Positions 56,325 to 64,000 of a stretch of 64,000 nt of DNA are shown here, piece by piece. The position numbers and the translations under genes were made by a program. Numbering within the stretch: the stretch's first letter is position 1; each line of letters opens with the position of its first letter. Where the stretch lies: the NCBI GenBank assembly GCA_023525975.1, contig CM042035.1:34253001-34317000 (forward strand), in the 5' to 3' direction. The notes below the pieces were generated by a model. That model was given only the letters and a program-made list of their open reading frames with translations, was not told the origin of the DNA and made no database searches. The stretch is from Smallanthus sonchifolius (lineage: Eukaryota; Streptophyta; Magnoliopsida; Asterales; Asteraceae).

Positions 56325-57584
56325 ATGGCACCCAAAAGAAGGACACCGCATGACACTACTGGTGAAAACAACACGACGATTTCCGCAGAAGTTTAGCAAC
56401 TCATATCACAACGTGTAGCCGCCGCCTTGGAGCAGTACGAAGCCAATCGGAATAACGTCGGAGGAAATGGTAGTGGTAGCGGAGGAGGTGCAGGAGGCAG
56501 TGGCACTGCTGGAGGTTCTGGAGGTAGCAGAATGTGTAATCACCTCTGTAACATAGTCACGATCTAAGTTAATAACATTATTAAAATATTGACTTGTGAC
56601 CCTACAGATACTTCGAACAAGAAGTGCACTTATAAGGCCTTTCTATCCTGCAACCCTCGCAACTTCAATGGCACCGAGGGTGCAGTAGGCCTGATGAGGT
56701 GGATTGAGAAGATGGAATCTGTGATTGATATTAGTGAATGCACAGCTGACTGTATGGTGAAATATGCCACTTGCACACTTGCTGACAAAGCATTAACCTG
56801 GTGGAATTCTCAGATGAAAACATTGGGAAGACAGACTGCCTACCAGCTATCTTGGGATGATCTAAAGGCCATGATGATCGAGGAGTACTGTCCTCGAAAT
56901 GAATTGCAGAAAATCGAAACTGAAATGTGGAACCTTCAAATGATAGGAGATGATGTGGCTGGTTACACTGACAGGTTCAATGAACTAGCAATCTTGGTGC
57001 CACACATGGTCACACCAGAGTAAAAAAAGGTTGAAAGGTACTTGTGGGGTCTCGCACCTCAAATTCGTAGTATGGTGACTTCGTCGAACCCCATGGATTC
57101 CAAGAGTGCCATAGTCTTAGCCTACAAACTAAGGGATGATGTTGTTCGTAATGTTTTGTTCGAGAAAAAGGAAACTGAGGAAAGAAAGTTAGGAGAAAAG
57201 AAGAAATGGGTGAGAAAACCAAATAACCAATTTAGGAATCAAGCCTATAAGAGACAAGAGACTGTGAAAGCTTTTGCTGCTAACGCTGTGGAGAAAAGGG
57301 GTTATGCTGGCCCCCAACCGAGGTGTGATAAGTGCGGGTATCACCATGTGGGGAAATGCACTCAATGTGAAAAGTGTAGAAAGTTTGGGCATCGAGCGCA
57401 GACATGTCGACTCAATGCCAACCCCACCGATAAGATTAAGCAAGGATGCTACAAATGTGGAGATCTGAAGCACTACATGAAAGATTGCCCCAAGTTGAAT
57501 AATCAGAATAACAATCAGGCCCGAGGAAGAGCGTTCGTGATGGGGCACGCCAGGACCCTAACATTGTCACTGGTACGTTCCTGA
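56325..57584 (+). pseudogene. Gypsy D gag, with three in-frame stops
   Basis: Starts MAPKRRTPHDTTGENN. Stops at 56394 (probably CAG to TAG), 56565 and 57021. Contains a Gly/Ser-rich stretch, then the Retrotrans_gag domain: FNGTEGAVGLMRWIEKME, ALTWWNSQMK, FNELAILVPHMV and YLWGLAPQIRSMV. At the end there is a Cys/His-rich region, with CDKCGYHHVGKC at about 57327, then knuckles CEKCRKFGHRAQTC and CYKCGDLKHYMKDC (57447-57489). A probable base loss near 57540 shifts the frame before protease, which then lies in frame 2. In relatives gag and pol are usually one frame. Confidence 0.92.
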
Positions 57585-60313
57585 TAAACAATCATTGTGC
57601 TTCTATACTTTTCGATACGGGTGCTGATATGAGTTTTGTGTCAAATGACTTTAAGTCCCTACTCGGTATTAAGGCCAGTAAACTAGACCAAAATTATACA
57701 ATTGAATTAGCAAACAGGAAATTAATTAAAACCGAGGAAGTCATTCAGGGTTGTACTCTATGTTTGAAAGACCACACCTTTAGTATAGACCTGTTACCTA
57801 TTGACTTGGGAAGTTTTGACGTTGTTATTGGTATGGATTGGTTGTCGAAGAATCACGCCGAGATCGTTTGTTTTGAGAAGATTGTTCATATTCCTCTCCT
57901 AAACGGAGAAGTCCTTTCGGTACAAGGTGAGAAAAGTGGAGTGACATTGAAGATGATAAACTGCATGAAAGCTCGTAAGTATCTACGTAAAGGCTATTGC
58001 GTATTCCTGGCTCACGTCGTCGAGAAGAAACCCGAGAAACGTCGACTTGAAGACCTACCAATCGTTAAGGATTACCTCAAAGTTTTTCCTGAAGACTTAC
58101 CTGGATTACCACCACCGAGGCAAGTCGAATTCCGAATCGATTTGGTACCAGGAGCTGCACCGGTTGCGTGGTCACCGTATCGACTAGCACCTTCCGAGAT
58201 GCAGGAATTATCTAATCAACTGCAAGAGTTACTTGATAAAGGTTTCATAAGACCGAGTTTCTCACCTTGGGGAGCTCCGGTCCTATTCGTAAAGAAAAAG
58301 GATGGAACCTTTAGGATGTGTATTGATTACCGAGAATTAAACAATCTTACAATCAAAAATCGATATCCACTTCCTCGAATAGACGATTTGTTCGATCAAC
58401 TACAAGGTTCTAGCTTGTACTCTAAGATCGATCTACGTTCGGGGTATCATCAACTAAGAATCCAAGAAGAAGATGTACCAAAGACGGCATTTAGGACTCG
58501 TTATGGTCACTACGAATTCCTAGTTATGCCGTTTGGTTTGACGAACGCACCAGCTGTTTTTATAGACCTCATGAACCGAGTGTGCAAGCCATACTTGGAT
58601 AAATTCGTGATAGTATTTATCGACGATATATTAATATACTCACGAACCAAGGAAAATCATGAACATCATCTGAAATTAATCTTAGAACTACTCAGGAACG
58701 AGAAACTTTACGCTAAATTCTCTAAGTGTGAGTTTTGGATCCGAGAAGTGCATTTTCTTGGACACGTCATCAATAAAGAGGGAATTCATGTTGATCCATC
58801 TAAGATAGAAGCGATCAAAAACTGGGAAGCACCAAAGACTCTGTCAGAAGTGCGTCAATTTTTGGGCTTGGCAGGCTACTACAGACGATTCATTGAGAAT
58901 TTTTCAAAAATAGCCCTGCCTTTAACCACATTAACCCAGAAAGAAAAGAAGTTTGATTGGAGTGACAAGCAAGAGTCAGCTTTTCAGTTACTGAAGCAGA
59001 AGCTGTGTAGTGCACCGATCTTATCCCTTCATGAGGGAATCGACAACTTTGTCGTATACTGCGATGCATCACACCAAGGACTTGGTTGCGTGTTAATGCA
59101 AAGAGACAAAGTCATCGCATATGCCTCACGACAACTAAAAGTGCACGAAAAGAATTATACGACCCACGACTTGGAGTTGGGCGCAGTTGTGTTTGCACTC
59201 AAGATTTGGAGACATTATCTTTACGGTACAAGATGCACTATTTTCACTGATCATAAGAGTCTTCCACATATCTTCGATCAAAAGGAACTTAACATGAGAC
59301 AACGTCATTGGGTAGAACTACTAAACGACTATGATTGTGATATCAAGTACCATCCCGGGAAAGCCAGTATCGTAGCAGATGCCTTAAGTCGCAAGGAACG
59401 AGTCAAAACTCTTCGTGTTCGTGCCCTAGAATTGACAATTCATACGAGTCTCACGACTCATATCCGGATGGCGCAACAACAGGCAATCAAAGAAGAAAAC
59501 ATTCAGAATGAAGCTTTACGAGGAATGACAAAGCAGTTGGAACCAAAGTCAGATGACACTTTATACTTTGCAAATAGAATTTGGGTGCCATGTATTAGTA
59601 ACTTACGGGAGTTGGTTATGGATGAAGCCCATAAGTCCCGGTACTCCATTCACCCAGGTTCAGATAAGATGTATAAGGATCTAAAAGAATTATATTGGTG
59701 GCCCAATATGAAAGGAGAAATTGCTATTCCCCAATGGAAATGGGAACAGATTTCTACGGATTTCATCACGAAATTACCCAAGACGTCCAGTGGTTATGAT
59801 ACCATATGGGTAATTGTCGATCGTTTAACGAAATCTGCTCACTTTCTGCCAATTAAAGAAACCGACAAGACAGAGAAACTTACAAGACTCTACATTAAAG
59901 AAATTGTGGCAAGACACGGAGTGCCAGTTTCTATTATCTCTGATAGGGATAGTCGTTTCGTGTCAAGGATTTGGAGGTCGTTACAAGAAGCCCTAGGCAC
60001 GCGCCTAGACATGAGCACAGCCTACCATCCACAAACGGACGGTCAAAGTGAAAGGACTATCCAAACATTAGAAGATATGCTCCGTGCGTGTGTAATTGAT
60101 TTCGGAGGAAATTGGGATACTCATTTACCGTTGGCGGAGTTTTCCTATAATAACAGCTACCACACAAGCATTAAGGCAGCTCCGTTTGAAGCTTTATATG
60201 ATCATAAATGTCATTCACCGCTATGTTGGGCGGAGATCGGTGAAAAACATTTGACAGGTCCTGAGATTGTCCAGGAAACCACTGATAAGATTTCAAAAAT
60301 AAGGACCGTCTGA
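57585..60313 (+). pseudogene. Gypsy D pol: protease, RT, RNase H, integrase
   Basis: Frame open for about 900 codons. Protease DTGAD (Asp 57614-57616) with VIGMDWLS. RT: KKKDGTFRMCIDYRELN, RSGYHQLRI, FVIVFIDDILIYS (Asp pair 58622-58627) and FLGLAGYYRRFI. RNase H: VVYCDASHQGLG, HDLELGAVVFAL, FTDHKSL and VADALSRK. Integrase: the His pair of the zinc domain (EAHKSRYSIHPG) is present, but after WWPNMKGEIA the frame jumps straight to IPQWKWEQI, so the expected Cys pair is missing by an in-frame deletion. Core residues STDFITKLP, ISDRDSRFVS and GQSERTIQTLED are kept. The frame ends prematurely at 60313 because of a one-base loss in an A-rich run. Confidence 0.95.
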
Positions 60314-60822
60314 AAGCGGCCCGAGATAGACAAAAGAGCTATGCTGATAACAGACGAAAACCATTAGAATTTCAAATTGGTGACCGAGTAATGTTAAAAG
60401 TCTCACCATGGAAAGGCTTTGCAAGGTTTGGTAACCGTGGTAAGCTCAACCCTAGATACGTTGGACCGTTCGAAATACTGGCTAGGGTTGGTCCGGTAGC
60501 TTACAAGCTCAAACTACCGCAAGAACTAAACAACGTACATGACACGTTTCACGTATCGAATCTCAAGAAGTGTTTGTCAGACGAGACCTTGATCATACCG
60601 CCAGATGAAATTCATATTGATGATAAACTTCATTTCATCGAGGAACCGATTGAGATTACAGATTGGAAAGTTCAAAGGTTGAGACGTAGTCGAATCAAAT
60701 TGGTTAAAGTACGTTGGAACTCAAAACATGGTCCTGAGTATACATGGGAATGAGAGGATCAAATGAAAACAAAATACCCCTCCTTGTTTAAAGATGCACC
60801 AGTTCAAGATGGCACGAATTGA
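60314..60822 (+). pseudogene. Gypsy D integrase C-terminus, frame-shifted
   Basis: Continues the integrase in another frame: KAARDRQKSYADNRRKPLEF, GDRVMLKVSPWKG, NPRYVGPFEIL and HDTFHVSNLKKCL, a typical integrase C-terminal domain. A chromodomain-like tail VRWNSKHGPEYTWE follows, with a stop (TGA, probably from CGA) at 60751, after which EDQMKTKYPSLF is still readable. The tail targets integration to heterochromatin in chromoviruses (family knowledge). Confidence 0.88.
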
Positions 60823-60856
60823 ATTTCGGGACGAAATTCTTTTAACATGGGGAGAA
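60822..60856 (+). promoter_or_regulatory. Gypsy D pre-PPT dyad and polypurine tract
   Basis: Dyad AATTTCGGGACGAAATT (60822-60838), then TTTTAACATGGGGAGAA up to the LTR at 60857. The same arrangement as in element L (4796-4830, reverse strand). Confidence 0.9.
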
Positions 60857-63173
60857 TGTGACACCCGACATTCCAGGTTAATATCCGTACACGATATAAA
60901 CGAGTTTATATTATATTTGTTTTCGTGATTTACCTAATTGCATAAATTAGGACATTAAAGTCTAAGAAAAGCCGTACATTGTTTCATTTCATATTTTGGT
61001 AATTCTAGGAATTACCGGTTCACATACTCGTATAACCCGACTAAATACGGACGTTAGTGATTAAATTAAATAACCAAGAAAAATATTTAGACATATATAT
61101 TACACGAACTTTACGTTGGACAATAATTAATTTTTAGACTAAAATATATATAAAAATACGTAAAAGTAAACTAACGAACTCTTTCGAAGATATTACCTAG
61201 TAGCGTCAGCTTTAGATATTTATACCTACAAATAATCACCTCAACGAATTATACAATCCAAGATTTCAATATCTTTCGTTAACGAGCCATAAACTTAATA
61301 AATTTATAATACCGTGGGGAACCTAAACCAAATTAAATTACCCCTTTTAAATCTCTAATTGATATTAATACCATTAATAAACTACTACTTAAAACTAATT
61401 ATTAACCCTCAAACCACTTTTTGACTTTCTCGGCCGAAGCAAGAGAAGACCATTCCCCCTTCACTCGTCCCATACCATACCTGAGAAAACTCAGATAAAA
61501 CCATACCTCCTCAGTCTCAACCTCACATTTCCTTTTTCATGTTTCTCATTTCTTACGGCAAATTTTCCCAATTCTCTCCAAATCGAAGTCAAGTTCTAAG
61601 GAAAAACCTACCATAATTCGGTGTCTTAAGAAGAATTTCAAGTGTTTCTAAATGAAATTCTACAGAAGAATCAAGATCATTCCATGTTTTCTCTCATCAT
61701 CTTCATCTCTGTTTTAAGGTAAAAACTCAATAATATCTACATTATTTTCTTTAAAACCGTAGCTAAACATACAAAGTATTCAAACGCAAGTAAGATAACA
61801 AGAAAAGTGTGTCAAATTCAAGTTTAAAACATAACAATATGCAGGACTGATTCTGTCAAAACGAAATGACAGTATCGAAACTATAGTTTCGATACCTGTT
61901 TCTCAATCAAAACTATGAGTTTCGATACCAGTTTGATCGAAACTAGGTAGTTTCGATACCTATTTGATCGAAACTAGGAGTTTCGATACCTGTTTACTCA
62001 ATTGAAACTAGGTAGTTTCGATAGCTATTATTCAATCGAAACTAGGAGTTTCGAAACCTAGTACTCAATCGAAACTAGATAGTATCGATACCCAGTTTGC
62101 TTAATCGAAACTAGGAAGTTTCGACCTCTGTTCTATTCTATTCTGTTCAATCGAAACTAGGTAGTTTCGATACCTGGTCATCAGTCCCATTTAGCAGTAA
62201 CTTAGAATTGTTTTTACTACAAATCAAGTGTTGAACAAATAAGAAGATATTTTAAACAAACACAACCAGATTTACAAAGTCGGTAAACAATTTGCAATAT
62301 GAGACGTTTGGTCTTAACACAATTTACCCTTTGGTATCTAGGGTACAAATAGTCAAGTTGACTAGAACAAATATCGTGACAAGCATACACAAACTCAAGG
62401 TGAGTTTCACGGCCCCTTTTTACTGTTTTGTACTATTTGGGGGAAGAACATACGTATAACTATTTTTTTATATGATAACAAGAAAACAATACCCGACCTT
62501 TATGTATGCATGAGTGAACACATTTGGAGCTCGTAAAGTCCCCTGATCATCATATTTATAACCATTAGCTATAGATTAGCCTGAGATTCTATGGATAGTA
62601 CTATTGGGTCTGACACCCCCGGTCATGGTTAGTCGTGCTAACCATGGGTCCCTCTTGCCAAATGACTGCATAGTGTTCTAATATTGCTCGTGAGGGGCAA
62701 AACACCTGGTCTTGGTTTGGTTATGCCTCATGTATGTACATATTATTTGTATTCCTAGCTAGTTTACAAATGGGTCAAACTTTACTTGTTTTGTTTATCA
62801 TATACGTAAAATCATTTTCATGCAATTGGTTTGCTCATTGTATTCATATATGAAACCTGTGAACTCACCAACCTAGTGTTGACATTTTCAAGTATGTTTT
62901 TCAGGAAATTAATCGCGGCATCAAGAGTAATACTACATAGGGTTCATGCATACATGGTGGATACAACTTTTGAAGATTTTTCTTGTATAACCCATAATGT
63001 TCGGGTCATATTTGCAAAATCTTAATAAATTGTAACTTCAAATACTATTTTGGGCTGTAAAATCCTTAAACTTAATTTATGTATCCAGTTGTATGTATGC
63101 GTTTGCAATAATTATATGCTTTGAAAAACCATGAACGTCGCGCCTCGCGTTTCCGCCTTGGCGGGGTGTGACA
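60857..63173 (+). repeat. Gypsy D 3' LTR (2,317 bp)
   Basis: Complete, uninterrupted LTR. The palindrome cluster lies at 61872-62175. Compared with the 5' LTR it contains an extra CTAATTGCATAAATTAGG, itself a dyad, near 60932. Confidence 0.95.
61872..62175. repeat. Palindrome cluster, D type, uninterrupted
   Basis: About eight units with arms ATCGAAACTA and TAGTTTCGAT, centre GG or shorter, separated by linkers such as ACCTGTTTCTCA. Several differences from the 5' LTR copy fall in the arms. Confidence 0.93.
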
Positions 63174-63577
63174 CAAACCCAACCTCTAAGCCCTCATTCA
63201 GAATCCTAACATTCTAATGAGAATATCAAAAGGGATAGCCACAACACTAGAGAGACTTCCATGGAAGCCTCTCTATTAGGATCAGGATCACATCCTGGAT
63301 CCATAGAGCAACCCCCTGAGCCATTCCATTATTTCCCTTCTCTAAACCTAAGTGCAGAGGCACCTGGTCAAGATGATATACCTTCTCCAACAACAACTAT
63401 ATCAGAGGTATTGATTGACTTGGCTGCTGGCGCACCCAACCCAGTTTCATCACCCAAGAAGGTTCACTCTGTTAGTATTGATAGAGTGGATGTGGAAGAG
63501 GCTGTCACTACTGCTGGTCCATCAAATGACTAGGAGGACAGTGACAACATCGCTAAGACCTCAACCACGGCAACTGA
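63174..63577 (+). pseudogene. Copia-E2 ORF3, continuation after gypsy D
   Basis: After the target duplication CAAAC the reading continues as QPLSPHSES, then a stop, SLLGSGSHPGSIEQPPEPF, SPTTTISEVLIDLA and VEEAVTTAGPSND, with a further stop at 63531. It matches E1 ORF3 at about 52000-52390. It breaks off at ACGGCAACTGATG, where E1 continues GGTGAGGGTG. Confidence 0.88.
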
Positions 63578-64000
63578 TGTCGTCCAGACGGTCTATTAAA
63601 AACTAACAAATAAAACCTATTCTAGACTTTCTAGCTTTAAATTTATAAAACCTAGACTCGACCTAATACTAGACCACACAACCGGCAAGTGTACCGATCA
63701 ATGCAATATAGCCTAACGAAGTCCGAGTTATCGAACCCAAAAGACACTGAATAACTAAATTAGACTCAACTAGGACTTAATATGATTAATTGATTGGGGG
63801 GTTTACTACACTAAAGATTAACTAAGAATGCAATAAACTAAGGACAATTCAAGCTATCAAGAGTAAACTAAAGATGAAATCAAGAATGGAGAAGTCACTA
63901 CCTAGGTCGGAATCCTATGTGTAAAGCTCAACTTCTATCGGTTTTGGAACTAGGTTGGATCTGGGTTTCTAAAGATATAACACCTAAAAGATATCTAGTG
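63578..64000 (+). mobile_element. Start of an unidentified LTR-like sequence, cut by the window end
   Basis: At 63578 the E2 ORF3 similarity stops, and the sequence reads TGTCGTCCAGACGG, a plausible LTR start with TG. It includes CCGGCAAGTGTACCGATC and GTCCGAGTTATCGAACC, words I associate with plant gypsy (Athila/Tat-type) LTRs, from memory only. The other end and target duplication are outside the window. It contains no ORF. Confidence 0.45.

Larger units (their letters stand above)
38931..63173 (+). mobile_element. Gypsy D: Tekay-like chromovirus, split by A3 and E1
   Basis: LTRs begin TGTGACACCCGACATTCC (38931, 60857) and end GGGGTGTGACA (56137, 63173). The 5-bp target CAAAC is present on both sides (38926-38930 and 63174-63178). 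Without the two nested insertions the element would be about 9.3 kb: 5' LTR, primer site, gag-pol, PPT and 3' LTR. Order PR-RT-RNase H-IN identifies Ty3/gypsy. The integrase C-terminal tail (VRWNSKHGPEYTWE) resembles a degenerate chromodomain, and the LTR ends fit a Tekay-type chromovirus (inference). It is inserted in ORF3 of E2. Confidence 0.93.

Noticed and set aside
60314..60822. Separate small gene after gypsy D pol
   Set aside because: It is the frame-shifted integrase C-terminus, not an extra gene.

Overview
The window is eukaryotic plant DNA made almost entirely of nested LTR retrotransposons. I see no host gene, tRNA, rRNA, CRISPR array or bacterial feature. The tRNA-Met-type primer sites, copia polyproteins of the SIRE/Maximus style with a large extra ORF after pol, and a Tekay-like chromovirus point to a eudicot. 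The post-pol ORF resembles proteins that are very common in Asteraceae assemblies; that assignment is my inference. Nearly all coding regions carry stops or frameshifts.

Family labels used below are mine: Copia-A (copies A1, A2, A3), Copia-B, Copia-F, Copia-E (E1, E2), gypsy D, large non-autonomous element L, and solo LTR G.

Layout. 1-1191 is the RT/RNase H end of A1. A1 continues through a spacer that is split by element L (2245-12312, minus strand, TSD CTCTG), then its post-pol ORF (13457-15971). LTR 16016-16536 is shared by A1 and the next copy, A2 (gag-pol 17103-22148, post-pol ORF to 25203, truncated 3' LTR from 25291). At about 25440 A2 is fused to the 3' end of Copia-B (post-pol ORF and LTR to 27273). 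Copia-F follows (LTR 27434-27912, gag, pol); its integrase is split by solo LTR G (32281-35127, TSD ATCTG). Copia-E copy E2 starts at 35655 in F. E2 has lost pol, and its post-pol ORF is split by gypsy D (38931-63173, TSD CAAAC). The 5' LTR of D holds two further insertions: A3 (40097-42177, minus strand, TSD GAAAC) and the complete Copia-E copy E1 (43232-56060, TSD ATGCG). E2 resumes at 63179 and is interrupted again at about 63578 by the start of an unidentified LTR-like sequence. The nesting is F > E2 > D > {A3, E1}.

Two patterns stand out. First, every family carries clusters of its own short, nearly perfect palindrome. The clusters lie in the LTR upstream of the TATA box, in the leader after the primer site, and in the spacer before the post-pol ORF; motif sequence differs between families while the dyad is kept. 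Second, the post-pol ORF (here ORF3) of Copia-A, -B and -E shares a recognisable architecture: an N-terminal helical-looking domain, an acidic or coiled middle and C-terminal Trp/Tyr modules. It shows no signal peptide or membrane segment. In E1 it is a single 1,427-codon frame broken by only two stops.
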